A stretch of 64,000 nt of DNA from assembly GCF_000012485.1 (NCBI RefSeq), contig NC_007512.1, positions 435,001 to 499,000 of the forward strand, read 5' to 3'. Below, one piece after another: positions 47,171 through 55,883 of the stretch. A model generated the notes under the pieces. That model ran no database searches. It had not been told where the DNA came from and worked only from the letters and a program-made list of their open reading frames with translations. Each line of letters starts with the position of its first letter. Position 1 is the first letter of the stretch. Source of the stretch: Pelodictyon luteolum DSM 273 (lineage in GTDB: Bacteria > Bacteroidota > Chlorobiia > Chlorobiales > Chlorobiaceae). Made by a program: the position numbers and the translations under genes.

Positions 47171-48560
47171 TCTGGAGACTTTCGGGGGTAACGTTGTGTG
47201 TTGCCTCGAAGGCATTGAGCTCCGAGTTGAGGTGGTGGCGGAAGGCGAGGTTTGTGATGAGGTTGATCACTTTTTTCGGGTTGTGCCAGATCCTGCCGAT
47301 GATATGGCGCCATGAGTAGATGGCGGCGTAGCTGGAGAGCACCTTGTACTGGAACAGCACGGGGTCGTAGCGCTCGGACTTGATGACGAGGTGCAGGGCG
47401 TTGTATTTCTCCCAGTCCTCGATGGTGATGAGTCCGTCGCGCTTGTAGTCCAGATACATCTGCGTTCCCGGGTAGGGGGTGATGATCTGGAAGATGGGCA
47501 TGAAGATGTGGTTTTTCTCGACAAACCGGACCAGTTCGTCGATATCCTCGAAAGTGTCGATAGCGGGGTTGAAGAGAAAGTTGCCCTGGATGTTCAGTCC
47601 CGCTCTGCGGCAGTCCTCAATGATTTTAGAATACTTCTCGGCTGAGTTGACGTGCCCTTTGTTGTATGCCTCCAGAGTGCTCTGCTTGATGGACTCAAGC
47701 CCGGCAAGCACGAAGTTGCAGCCTGCATCGACCAGCTTTTTGACGGTCTGCGGGTCTTCGAGAAAGTTGATGGAGAGAAAGACGCTGAATGTGATGTCGC
47801 ACTCTTTGAGAAGGTCGAGGGCTTCCCAGAGCTTTTTCTGGTTGATGCCGAGGTTTTCATCGGTGAGCATGAACCAGGGCTTTTTGGAACTGCTGCTGGC
47901 TTTGAAAAAGTATTTCTTCGCCTCCTCGACCTGCGATTTCAGCGACTCGGCTTTCTGGGCGCGGTACTGTTTGCCGGTGAAATTGGGGGTTACGCAGAAT
48001 GAGCAGTTGAACGGGCAGCCCCGGGTGACGTAGATCGGGATCGACTTGGTGCCGTCGACTTTCCCCCGCTTCGAGGAACGCGAGATGCGGGCGTAGTCTA
48101 TCGGCACGATCTCCTTCACGGGAGGATATTGCTTGGAGTCATAGAGCGGTTTGAGTGCTCCGTTTCCGACATCGTCAATGAGCGATGCCCAGAGGTTGTC
48201 AGCCTCCCCGACGACGATGCTGTCAGCGTGGATTGCGGCTTCTTCGGGGTTGAACGAGATGTGCAGTCCACCGAGCACGACCTTCTTTCCATGGGCACGG
48301 AAGGTATCGGCTATCTCATAGGCACGGGTTGCCTCAAGGGTGCGCGAGGTGATGCCGACGAGGTCGTAGTCTCCGTCGTAGTCGATGGAGTCGTGGAAGT
48401 GCTCATCGACCATTTCGATGTCGTGCTGCGGGGGCGTGAGGCTCACGAGCACGGCAAGCGCCATGTGGAAGAGCGGTTTCTGGTTGCTGTCGTCGTCCAT
48501 TTTCCCCTGGGGCGAGACCAGAAGGATCTTCAGGGGGCGGGTTGTGATTGTTGCTGGCAT
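47160..48560 (-). CDS. bchQ: Radical SAM/B12-domain methyltransferase, probable bacteriochlorophyllide C-8 side-chain methylase
   Basis: This 466-residue protein has an N-terminal cobalamin-binding-like domain (about 10-125; [34 protein letters not shown]). A radical SAM domain follows, with the [4Fe-4S] motif CxxxCxxC at Cys182, Cys186 and Cys189 in [12 protein letters not shown], and later ENLGIN and [10 protein letters not shown]. This is the BchE-like class that includes BchQ (C-8 side chain) and BchR (C-12) methylases of green sulfur bacteria. BchQ is preferred because the gene is back to back with a BchV-type hydratase and near a RuBisCO-like gene, as I recall for C. tepidum CT1777/CT1776/CT1772. 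BchR remains possible on sequence alone. Confidence 0.78.
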   Translation of the reverse strand: MPATITTRPLKILLVSPQGKMDDDSNQKPLFHMALAVLVSLTPPQHDIEMVDEHFHDSIDYDGDYDLVGITSRTLEATRAYEIADTFRAHGKKVVLGGLHISFNPEEAAIHADSIVVGEADNLWASLIDDVGNGALKPLYDSKQYPPVKEIVPIDYARISRSSKRGKVDGTKSIPIYVTRGCPFNCSFCVTPNFTGKQYRAQKAESLKSQVEEAKKYFFKASSSSKKPWFMLTDENLGINQKKLWEALDLLKECDITFSVFLSINFLEDPQTVKKLVDAGCNFVLAGLESIKQSTLEAYNKGHVNSAEKYSKIIEDCRRAGLNIQGNFLFNPAIDTFEDIDELVRFVEKNHIFMPIFQIITPYPGTQMYLDYKRDGLITIEDWEKYNALHLVIKSERYDPVLFQYKVLSSYAAIYSWRHIIGRIWHNPKKVINLITNLAFRHHLNSELNAFEATHNVTPESLQNVQ

Positions 48561-48774
48561 CTGGTCCTGTTGGGAATCTCAGCGTTGAAGAAACTGTGCG
48601 ATATCCGGGGAAGCCGGTGCCGGATCTCCCCTCAGGATGCACCCTGACAGAGGATGGCTTGAACATTTAATTTAGGTGAATTTTCTAAAAAAAAAAGTGG
48701 GAGGGGGCTCTTGGAGCCGTAATTTATTTCCCCCTCTGGGAGGTATCGCCATTCTTTTTCCCTAGGGGGGATTT

Positions 48775-48784
48775 TGCTATATTC
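48775..48784 (+). promoter_or_regulatory. Extended -10 element upstream of the bchV-like gene
   Basis: TGCTATATTC contains the extended -10 form TG-n-TATATT, about 45 bases before the ATG at 48829. No good -35 is seen. The rest of the 268-base gap between the divergent bchQ and bchV genes is G- and T-rich, with an A10 run near 48688; no gene is visible there. Confidence 0.4.
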
Positions 48785-48828
48785 CTTGCTTTGAGTTTTG
48801 CCGCCACCAGTCACCACTCTATTATTTT

Positions 48829-49299
48829 ATGCCTCGTTACACTCCGGAGCAGCTGGCCAAGAGGAACGCCTCGATATGGACCGACATACAGATCATTCTT
48901 GCGCCCATCCAGTTCATCATTTTCCTTACCGGCGTCTCGGTGACGGCGCTTTACCTCAACGGGATCATCACCTCTTTCTACTGGGTGAGCCTTGCAATCC
49001 TCTTCAAGACCCTCTTTTTTGCCCTGCTCTTCGTGACGGGGATGTTCTTCGAGAAAGAGATTTTCGACAAGTGGGTCTACTCGAAAGAGTTTCTCTGGGA
49101 GGACGTCGGCAGCACCATCGCTGCGGCATTCCATCTGCTCTACTTTGTCATGGCGTGGATGGGTTACCCCGAGGAAGTGCTGGTGTGGGAGGCGTTTCTG
49201 GCCTACTTCACCTACGTCATCAACGCCCTGCAGTATCTGGTGCGCATCATCCTTGAGAAGCACAACGAACGCAAACTCCGCATGGGCGGCCATATCTGA
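48829..49299 (+). CDS. bchV: 3-vinyl bacteriochlorophyllide hydratase, BchF/BchV family
   Basis: This 156-residue membrane protein hydrates the C-3 vinyl group of chlorophyllide intermediates to a hydroxyethyl group. The family start [17 protein letters not shown] and the motifs [25 protein letters not shown] and FLWEDV are present, with about four membrane segments. Green sulfur bacteria have two paralogues, BchF and BchV, with different stereochemical preferences on methylated substrates. I choose BchV because the gene is adjacent to bchQ, as recalled for C. tepidum CT1776; sequence alone would not exclude BchF. Confidence 0.8.
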   Translation: MPRYTPEQLAKRNASIWTDIQIILAPIQFIIFLTGVSVTALYLNGIITSFYWVSLAILFKTLFFALLFVTGMFFEKEIFDKWVYSKEFLWEDVGSTIAAAFHLLYFVMAWMGYPEEVLVWEAFLAYFTYVINALQYLVRIILEKHNERKLRMGGHI

Positions 49300-49304
49300 T
49301 TATC

Positions 49305-49529
49305 ATGATGCAATACAGTTTCACGAAGCTCTGGAACCTTACGTTTCTTTTTGTCGCGCCCTTCTGGTTCACCCTGGTCTGGATGATCTGGTCCTCGGGC
49401 CAGCTCGCAACGGACGCTGATCGGGCGGTCTTCGCCCTGTTCGTGGTGCCGGGGTTCCTCGTCATCTACCTTTCAGGTTTTCTCATTGAGGGCTGGCACA
49501 AAAAGAAAAAATCGCAGTCTGCCCGGTGA
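49305..49529 (+). CDS. Small two-span membrane protein of unknown function
   Basis: The 74-residue product (ATG 49305 or 49308) starts six bases after bchV. It has two hydrophobic segments (about 10-30 and 40-60) and a Lys-rich C-terminus (HKKKKSQS), giving a hairpin with a probable cytoplasmic tail. No family is recognised. Tight spacing to bchV suggests co-expression, so a role near pigment enzymes in the membrane is possible. Confidence 0.6.
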   Translation: MMQYSFTKLWNLTFLFVAPFWFTLVWMIWSSGQLATDADRAVFALFVVPGFLVIYLSGFLIEGWHKKKKSQSAR

Positions 49530-49568
49530 GGGGGCGCTGCCATCCACTTAAATTAAGCGGGAGTCTCC

Positions 49569-51674
49569 ATGCAGAACCTCTGGAATGACAGCGATGTATT
49601 GAACCCGGCAGTCGGGCAGGAGATGCCCCGGGAGCTTTCGGAACTGGTTTACGCTTCCCGACTGCTCGGCCGTGAGAGCTCTCTGGTGATGCACGGCGGC
49701 GGGAATACCTCGGTCAAATCCCAGCTGCACGACTTCATCGGCAATGGGGTCAATGTGATTTTTATCAAGGGAAGCGGAGTCGATTTGGCCGACGTCCAGG
49801 CGCACGACTTCACCCCGGTACGCATCGACCCTCTCCAGAAACTCCAGCATCTCTACGCCACCGGTGAACGGAAGAGCGATGAGGATATCCAGAGGTTTTC
49901 AACCAGGGAGTTCAAGCATTTTCTCTATCTGAACCTGTTTCACCTGACCGACCACATGGTGAGCAACGCCCTCACTCCCTCGATCGAGACGCTGCTCCAC
50001 GCGTTCCTTCCGCATCGCTTCATTTTTCATACCCACTCGCTCGCCTTTCTGACACTCTCGAACCAGCCGGAGGGAGAGAAGCTCTGCGGGGAGGTGCTCG
50101 GCGACGGGTTCGGTTCCGTGCCATATATCAAGCCCGGCCTTGGCCTGGCCCGCCATGCAGCAAAGGCTTTCGCGGCTGATCCGGCCATCCGGGGCCTGGC
50201 GTTGCACAAGCACGGCCTTGTCACCTTCGGCGACACCGCCCGCGAGGCCTATGACCGCATGATAGAGGCTGTCAGCGTCCTTGAATCAAGAATCGCCGCG
50301 AAGCCGCGGGGCGTGTTTCCAGCGGCGCCGCTTCCAGCATCCCTTCCTCCGGTTGAGGATGTCGCGCCAATCATCCGCGGTGCCTGCGTCGAGGAGAAAG
50401 AGCCGGGCACGAAGGACTATGACCAGTTCATTCTGGACTTCAGGAGCTCCGGCCGGGTCCTTGAATATGTCAACAGCAGGAATCTTTCGGAAATGAGCCG
50501 CAAGGGTGCGATGACCCCCGACTTCATCGTCCGGACAAAGAACCGTCCGCTTGTCCTTCCGGCTCCCGATGCCGTTGACATGGATGGATTCAAAACGGCG
50601 GTCCACGAGGCCGTCCGGCAGTACCGTGCGGACTACGAAGCATACTTTACGGAGCAGAAGGCCGCTTCCGGCAGCGAAGCCGGGATGCTCGACTCACTTC
50701 CTCGCGTCGCCCTCGTGCCGGGCATCGGCCTCTTCGGCCTCGGCCGGACGGCGAAGGCGGCCCGCGTCAACGCAGACATCGCCGCCGGCAGCGCCGCTGC
50801 CATCCTTGATGCCGAGTCGATTGGCACGTTCCGCTCGATTACCGACCGGGAGGCATTCGACATCGAGTACTGGGAAATGGAGCAGGCCAAGATGCAGAAA
50901 GTCCGCCATCTTGCGTTTGCCGGCAAGGTCGCCATGGTCACCGGCGGAGCCGGCGGCATAGGGCTTGCCACCGCGAAGGCGTTCAAACAGAAGGGCGCGG
51001 AAATCGTGCTGCTCGACCTCCATATGGATGCGCTCGAACGGGCGGCCGAAGAGCTCGGAGGAGACGTGCTCGCAATGGCGTGCGACGTCACCGACCGCAA
51101 TGCGGTGCGTGCGGCTTTTCATGCGGCATGCCGCCGGTTCGGCGGTGTGGACATCATCGTCTCCAATGTGGGTGCCGCACTGCAGGGCCGCATCGGCGAG
51201 GTTCCCGACGAGGTGCTCCGCAAGAGTTTCGAGTTGAATTTCTTCTCCCATCAGTCGATCGCCCAGGAGGCGGTAAGGGTGATGAAGCTCCAGGGAACCG
51301 GCGGAGTCCTGCTCTTCAATGTCTCGAAGCAGGCGGTCAACCCGGGCCCCGATTTCGGCCCGTACGGCCTGCCGAAAGCTGCAACCATGTTTCTGGTCCG
51401 CCAATATGCGCTTGACCACGGCCGCGACGGCATCCGGGCCAACGGCATCAACGCCGACCGCATCCGCAGCGGCCTTCTCACGCCCGAGATGATCAAGGCT
51501 CGCTCGGCGGCCCGCGGGCTCAGTGAGCGGGAATACATGGCCGGCAACCTCCTCCAGCTGGAGGTAACGGCCGAGGATGTCGCCGAAGCGTTCGTCCATC
51601 TTGCGCTTGAAAAGCGCACCACCGGTTCGATTACGACGGTCGACGGAGGCAATATCGCAGCGGCGCTCCGCTGA
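49569..51674 (+). CDS. Bifunctional class II aldolase / short-chain dehydrogenase (RhaD-RhaE-like)
   Basis: This 701-residue fusion has an N-terminal class II (zinc) aldolase domain and a C-terminal SDR domain. Aldolase features are the phosphate-binding HGGGNTSVK (His42), Glu140, the metal pair His154/His156 in FHTHS and a further His215 in HKHGLVTFG. SDR features are the NAD-binding TGGAGGIGLA near residue 458 and YGLPK (YxxxK) near 599. Relatives cleave a ketose 1-phosphate such as rhamnulose-1-P to DHAP plus lactaldehyde and then oxidise the aldehyde. CGGGAG precedes the start. It heads a run with a second aldolase, the RuBisCO-like protein and another SDR. The true substrate in Chlorobi is unknown. 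Confidence 0.88.
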   Translation: MQNLWNDSDVLNPAVGQEMPRELSELVYASRLLGRESSLVMHGGGNTSVKSQLHDFIGNGVNVIFIKGSGVDLADVQAHDFTPVRIDPLQKLQHLYATGERKSDEDIQRFSTREFKHFLYLNLFHLTDHMVSNALTPSIETLLHAFLPHRFIFHTHSLAFLTLSNQPEGEKLCGEVLGDGFGSVPYIKPGLGLARHAAKAFAADPAIRGLALHKHGLVTFGDTAREAYDRMIEAVSVLESRIAAKPRGVFPAAPLPASLPPVEDVAPIIRGACVEEKEPGTKDYDQFILDFRSSGRVLEYVNSRNLSEMSRKGAMTPDFIVRTKNRPLVLPAPDAVDMDGFKTAVHEAVRQYRADYEAYFTEQKAASGSEAGMLDSLPRVALVPGIGLFGLGRTAKAARVNADIAAGSAAAILDAESIGTFRSITDREAFDIEYWEMEQAKMQKVRHLAFAGKVAMVTGGAGGIGLATAKAFKQKGAEIVLLDLHMDALERAAEELGGDVLAMACDVTDRNAVRAAFHAACRRFGGVDIIVSNVGAALQGRIGEVPDEVLRKSFELNFFSHQSIAQEAVRVMKLQGTGGVLLFNVSKQAVNPGPDFGPYGLPKAATMFLVRQYALDHGRDGIRANGINADRIRSGLLTPEMIKARSAARGLSEREYMAGNLLQLEVTAEDVAEAFVHLALEKRTTGSITTVDGGNIAAALR

Positions 51675-51722
51675 ACCCAGTTCCAGCACCACCATACCAA
51701 CTGCAAACAGGAGACCACCATC

Positions 51723-52604
51723 ATGGCTGAATACGATAAGGACAAGCAGGCCAAAGAGTATTACACCGACATTCCGGTGAACAACTACGGCTTTTTCCTC
51801 AAGGGTGCGCACTCGCTCGACTGGGGCATGAAAAACCGCCTGTCGCGCATTTTCCGTCCCGATACCGGCAAGACCGTGATGTTCGCCATCGACCACGGCT
51901 ACTTCCAGGGCCCGACCACCGGCCTTGAGCGTCCTGACGTCAACATCGTTCCCCTGATGCCGCATGCCGATGCCATCATGCTTACCCGCGGGATTCTGCG
52001 CACAACCGTGCCCCCGTCCCTTACGAAGGCAGTCGTCATGCGCTGCAGCGGCGGACCGAGCATCCTGAAGGAGCTTTCCGACGAGGAGCTGGCTGTAGAC
52101 ATTGAGGACGCCATCCGCATGAACGTTGCCTGCATCACCCTGCAGGTCTTCATCGGCGGCGAGTACGAGACCCGCTCCATCAAGAACATGACCCGGCTCG
52201 TCGACATGGGCCTGCGCTACGGCATCCCCACGATGGCGGTCACCGCCGTCGGCAAGGACATGGTCCGCGACGCCAAGTACTTCCGGCTCGCCACCCGCAT
52301 TTGCGCCGAACTCGGCGCTCAGGTTGTCAAGACCTACTATGTCGAGGAGGACTTTGATACCATTGTCGCCTCCTGCCCGGTGCCTATCGTCATGGCCGGC
52401 GGCAAGAAGCTGCCCGAAAAGGATGCCCTCGCCATGTCGTACCGTGCCATTCAGGAAGGCGCTTCCGGCGTGGACATGGGTCGCAACATCTTCCAGAGCG
52501 ACTATCCGCTTGCTATGATGAAGTCGGTCAACCGGGTTGTGCATGAGGGGCTCACTCCCGACGAGGCATTCGAATACTTCAACTCGATCAAAGGCGAGGG
52601 CTGA
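51723..52604 (+). CDS. DhnA/LsrF-type class I aldolase family protein
   Basis: This 293-residue TIM-barrel protein resembles DhnA-type class I aldolases and LsrF, which processes the phosphorylated AI-2 breakdown product. Features are [11 protein letters not shown] near residue 45, the probable Schiff-base Lys near 204 in [22 protein letters not shown] and the phosphate-binding end [18 protein letters not shown] lies well placed before the ATG. It follows the aldolase-SDR fusion by 48 bases and precedes the RuBisCO-like gene, with a hairpin between. True thiolase versus aldolase chemistry cannot be decided here. Confidence 0.87.
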   Translation: MAEYDKDKQAKEYYTDIPVNNYGFFLKGAHSLDWGMKNRLSRIFRPDTGKTVMFAIDHGYFQGPTTGLERPDVNIVPLMPHADAIMLTRGILRTTVPPSLTKAVVMRCSGGPSILKELSDEELAVDIEDAIRMNVACITLQVFIGGEYETRSIKNMTRLVDMGLRYGIPTMAVTAVGKDMVRDAKYFRLATRICAELGAQVVKTYYVEEDFDTIVASCPVPIVMAGGKKLPEKDALAMSYRAIQEGASGVDMGRNIFQSDYPLAMMKSVNRVVHEGLTPDEAFEYFNSIKGEG

Positions 52605-52626
52605 GCCTTTTTGCCTCTTGGCTGCG

Positions 52627-52652
52627 CGGGGCTGATGCCCCGGCATTTTTTT
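52627..52652 (+). terminator. Hairpin between the aldolase and RuBisCO-like genes
   Basis: A 6-bp stem CGGGGC/GCCCCG with a TGAT loop is followed by GCATTTTTTT. The short stem suggests partial termination, so the RuBisCO-like gene may be expressed at a different level from the aldolases. Confidence 0.6.
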
Positions 52653-52696
52653 AACGGGAACCCCCGGGGATGCGAGAGGGGGATGAAGCTTTGCTA

Positions 52697-53998
52697 ATGA
52701 ATACTGATGACATCAGGGGCTTTTTCGCCTCCAGAGAGCAGCTCGACATGGCTGATTACCTGACGCTCGAGTACTATGTCGAGTGTGTGGGGGACATCGA
52801 AACGGCGCTCGCTCATTTCTGCAGCGAGCAGTCGACTGCTCAGTGGCGCAGGGTGGGCCATGACGAGGATTTCCGGCCGAGGTTCGGGGCCAAGGTCATC
52901 GGACTCCAAATCGAAGGTGAGCTCGAGCAGCTGAGCTATCCCGTCCAGCATTCAGAAACGGGGCCCATCCATGCATGCCGGGTCACCATTGCCCATCCCC
53001 ACCGCAATTTCGGCCCGAAACTGCCTAACCTGCTTACCGCGGTCTGCGGGGAAGGGGTGTTCTTCACTCCCGGTATCCCGGTGGTGAAACTGCTTGACAT
53101 CACGTTTCCCGAACCCTATCTCAACGCGTTTGATGGACCGAAGTTCGGCATTGAGGGGATCCGCGACCTTCTGAAGGCTTATGACCGACCGATCTTTTTC
53201 GGCGTCGTCAAGCCGAACATCGGGCTCAGCCCGGCACATTTCGCCGAGATTGCCATGGAGAGCTGGCTCGGGGGGCTTGACATCGCCAAGGACGACGAGA
53301 TGCTTGCCGATGTCGAATGGTCGACCCTTGCCGAGCGTTCACGTGAGCTCGGACTTGCCCGCATAAGGGCCGAGAAGGAGACTGGCGAGCCGAAAGTCTA
53401 TCTGGCCAACATAACTGACGAGGTCGGTTCCCTGAAGGAGCAGCACGATGTGGCGGTCCGTAACGGCGCCAATGCGCTGCTCATCAACGCCCTTCCCGTG
53501 GGACTCAGCGCCGTGCGCATGCTGGCCGCCTACACCAAGGTTCCGCTGATCGGTCATTTTCCCTTCATCGCGGCCTTCAGCAGGATGGAGAAGTACGGCA
53601 TCCACTCGCGGGTGATGACCAAGCTGCAGCGGCTTGCGGGTCTTGATTCCATCATCATGCCCGGCTTCGGCAGCCGGATGATGACGCCCGAAGAGGAGGT
53701 GAAGGAGAACATCGCCGAGTGCCTTCAGGACTTCGGACACATCCGTCGCTCCCTGCCGGTTCCCGGTGGCAGCGATTCCGCCCTTACGCTTGAAACCGTT
53801 TACCGGAAGGTCGGCAGCGTTGACTTCGGCTTTGTTCCCGGCCGCGGCATCTTCGGCCATCCCATGGGCCCGAAAGCCGGGGCGGCCAGCATCCGACAGG
53901 CCTGGGATGCCATTGAAAAGGGGGTGTCGCTTGAACGTTACGCTGAAGGCCATCCGGAACTTGGTGCCATGGTTGCCGGTGCCCGCCGGAGTCATTGA
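52697..53998 (+). CDS. RuBisCO-like protein (form IV, Chlorobi type)
   Basis: The product (433 residues from the ATG at 52697; an in-frame ATG at 52670 would add nine) is a RuBisCO-fold protein of the photosynthetic Chlorobi RLP group. Lys172 in [10 protein letters not shown] corresponds to RuBisCO Lys175, but the next Lys (177) is Asn. The carbamylation and metal-site motif is kept as [10 protein letters not shown] (Lys198, Asp200, Glu201). Loop 6 lacks its catalytic Lys and reads PGFGSRM. The SGG phosphate site reads PGGSDS, and GGGTLGHP reads PGRGIFGHP. It therefore should not fix CO2; an enolase- or isomerase-type reaction is more likely. In C. tepidum, loss of RLP is reported to disturb sulfur metabolism and cause oxidative stress. 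Confidence 0.95.
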   Translation: MNTDDIRGFFASREQLDMADYLTLEYYVECVGDIETALAHFCSEQSTAQWRRVGHDEDFRPRFGAKVIGLQIEGELEQLSYPVQHSETGPIHACRVTIAHPHRNFGPKLPNLLTAVCGEGVFFTPGIPVVKLLDITFPEPYLNAFDGPKFGIEGIRDLLKAYDRPIFFGVVKPNIGLSPAHFAEIAMESWLGGLDIAKDDEMLADVEWSTLAERSRELGLARIRAEKETGEPKVYLANITDEVGSLKEQHDVAVRNGANALLINALPVGLSAVRMLAAYTKVPLIGHFPFIAAFSRMEKYGIHSRVMTKLQRLAGLDSIIMPGFGSRMMTPEEEVKENIAECLQDFGHIRRSLPVPGGSDSALTLETVYRKVGSVDFGFVPGRGIFGHPMGPKAGAASIRQAWDAIEKGVSLERYAEGHPELGAMVAGARRSH

Positions 53999-54015
53999 TT
54001 TTTTAGGGGGGGCTG

Positions 54016-54840
54016 ATGCAGAAGCTTGATGGCAGGGTCACGGTCATCACCGGATCGACAAAAGGAATCGGCAATGCCATTGCGCATGCGTTCGTCCGTG
54101 AGGGGGCTAAGGTTGTCATCACCTCTTCATCCGAGCCGAATGTCCGCCATGCTCTTGATGCTTTTCCTGAGGGTACGGCATTGGGTTTCCGCTGCGACGT
54201 CACCTCACCGGCGGAGGTGGAGCGCCTCCTGGAGGCTGCTGTAGAGCGTTTCGGCCGCATCGACTGCTTCATCAACAATGCGGGGATTTCCGATCCATTC
54301 CAGAGCCTTGCCGAAAGCGACCCCGATCTCTGGGGCCGCGTGATCGACACCAACATCAAGGGGACATACTACGCAAGCCGTGCCGCCATCCGCTATTTTC
54401 TCCAATTCAACCCGAACGGCAAGCTCATCAACATGGCAGGTTCGGGGACCGATCCTCAGTCGAACACCCCGTGGATAAGTGCCTATGGCTCCACCAAAGC
54501 CGCCATAGCCCGCTTCACCCGTTCGGTAGCCGCCGAATACAGGCACACCGGCATGTCAATCATGCTGCTCCATCCGGGCCTCGTGCGCACAGCGATGGTG
54601 AGTCCTTCTGAGCCTACTGCCGAACTGCTGAAACAGCTCCATACCTTCAATACGGTGCTTGATATCTTCGCCCAGCCACCCTCTGTTGCCGCCCGACTGG
54701 CCGTGAAGATGGCTTCGGAGTGGAGTGACGGCCGGACCGGGATATACCTTTCAGCCCTTGGCAACTGGAGAAAAAAAAGGTTGCTCCTGAGCTTTCCCTT
54801 CCGTAAAATGTTCAACAGGATTGATCGAAGAACTTATTAA
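54016..54840 (+). CDS. Short-chain dehydrogenase/reductase downstream of RLP
   Basis: This 274-residue SDR has the cofactor motif TGSTKGIG near residue 12, NNAG near 93 and the catalytic YGSTK (YxxxK) near 157, with PGLVRTAM following. AGGGGGG precedes the ATG, 17 bases after the RLP stop, so the two are surely co-transcribed. Its C-terminal 25 residues are strongly basic with hydrophobic positions (WRKKRLLLSFPFRKMFNRI), which could give peripheral membrane contact. Substrate is unknown; it probably acts on the product of the RLP/aldolase pathway. Confidence 0.88.
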   Translation: MQKLDGRVTVITGSTKGIGNAIAHAFVREGAKVVITSSSEPNVRHALDAFPEGTALGFRCDVTSPAEVERLLEAAVERFGRIDCFINNAGISDPFQSLAESDPDLWGRVIDTNIKGTYYASRAAIRYFLQFNPNGKLINMAGSGTDPQSNTPWISAYGSTKAAIARFTRSVAAEYRHTGMSIMLLHPGLVRTAMVSPSEPTAELLKQLHTFNTVLDIFAQPPSVAARLAVKMASEWSDGRTGIYLSALGNWRKKRLLLSFPFRKMFNRIDRRTY

Positions 54841-54857
54841 CCCGAAGGGACTGTGCC

Positions 54858-55358
54858 ATGCTGAAGATCGCTGTCGCGAGGGTGCTTTTCCTCCCGCTTC
54901 TCTTCCTGCTCCTCTTCATCGGGGGGTGCTACAGCCTGACAGGCGGTTCCATACCGCCGCATCTCAAAACGGTTGCCGTTCCCGTATTTGCCGGCGGCAG
55001 CGAGTACAGGGCCGACCTTACCCGGGCGTTGAGCGGGAAGATCGAATCTGAAAGCAGTCTCCAGGTCGTCAATTCCATCGCCCGCGCCGACGCGCTCATC
55101 GAGGGAAGCATCACATCCTGGTCCGATACCGCCAACCAGCTCTCAGCCACTACCGAGCGCGCCGCCACCAACCGGATCACCATCGTCGTCCAGGTGAATA
55201 TGGACGACAGGGTGGAGAAGCGGTCGGTGTTTGCAGAGCAGTTTGTCGGTTTTGCCGATTACACCACCGGTGATTACCTCGGCCAGCAGCGGGCTCTTCG
55301 TTCCTGCATGCAGCAGATCGTCGATGAGGCTTTTGACCGGATTGTATCCGGCTGGTAA
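54858..55358 (+). CDS. LptE-type LPS-assembly lipoprotein
   Basis: This 166-residue lipoprotein has a signal peptide ending in the lipobox IGGC (Cys24). The mature part resembles the Bacteroidetes/Chlorobi LptE family (YSLTGGSIPPHLKTVAVPVF; LTRALSGKIESES; ADALIEGSITSW). LptE plugs the LptD outer-membrane channel that inserts lipopolysaccharide. It starts 17 bases after the SDR gene and may be read from the same message. Confidence 0.82.
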   Translation: MLKIAVARVLFLPLLFLLLFIGGCYSLTGGSIPPHLKTVAVPVFAGGSEYRADLTRALSGKIESESSLQVVNSIARADALIEGSITSWSDTANQLSATTERAATNRITIVVQVNMDDRVEKRSVFAEQFVGFADYTTGDYLGQQRALRSCMQQIVDEAFDRIVSGW

Positions 55359-55432
55359 AGGGGATTTTTTCAATTTCAATCAACGGGCCGGAGAGAGGGT
55401 GCATCATCACTCCTGCGGCCGGGGAGGATAGA

Positions 55433-55879
55433 ATGGGTTTGCATGAAGATGTAGGTTACCGTCTCAATCTTGCCGGAGGGTTCCTGAAAGAGGCGGAACA
55501 GGATTTCGGGCTCAGCCGCTGGCGCTCATGCACCGCCGGCTCGGTGCTGGTCGTTGAAAACGCCGGCATTGCGGTGCTTATGCTCTTCGGCGTGTCACCT
55601 TCGACCCACAAGCCGGGCATGCACCTCTCGCAGCTGCTCTCGGAAGGAACCCTAGAGCGCAAGGCCGCCGAGCTGATCGAAGAGCTGCTTCCGATGTTCG
55701 AGCAGCATGACTCGCATGAAAAGATGCTGGCCAAGTACGGCGATGAGGCCGGATGCCGCCTTCCCTGGGAGATTTTCGGTGAGCCGGAGGCATCGGCTGC
55801 ACTCGATGCCGCCCGGAAAGCCGTTCGGATCGCGAGTGACCTTGCAGCCATCGTGCTGCCAAAAGACATGAAGAAGTGA
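55433..55879 (+). CDS. HEPN-like helical protein of unknown function
   Basis: The 148-residue product follows a clear GGGGAGG ribosome binding site. The first 60 residues ([16 protein letters not shown] ... [22 protein letters not shown]) have the helix pattern of HEPN domains, with the rest also helical. I do not see the R-x4-6-H RNase motif of toxic HEPN proteins, and no MNT nucleotidyltransferase partner is adjacent. It lies between lptE and rfbA, five bases before rfbA. A structural or binding role is as likely as a toxin role. Confidence 0.6.
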   Translation: MGLHEDVGYRLNLAGGFLKEAEQDFGLSRWRSCTAGSVLVVENAGIAVLMLFGVSPSTHKPGMHLSQLLSEGTLERKAAELIEELLPMFEQHDSHEKMLAKYGDEAGCRLPWEIFGEPEASAALDAARKAVRIASDLAAIVLPKDMKK

Positions 55880-55883
55880 TTTG

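Noticed and set aside
50694-52646. 650-residue open frame on the minus strand
   Set aside because: It lies opposite the aldolase-SDR fusion and the DhnA-type aldolase, both with clear motifs and ribosome binding sites. Its sequence shows no domain and the low-complexity look of antisense G+C-rich DNA.
52697-53998. True RuBisCO for Calvin-cycle CO2 fixation
   Set aside because: Loop-6 Lys and the phosphate-loop residues are replaced, and green sulfur bacteria fix CO2 by the reductive TCA cycle.
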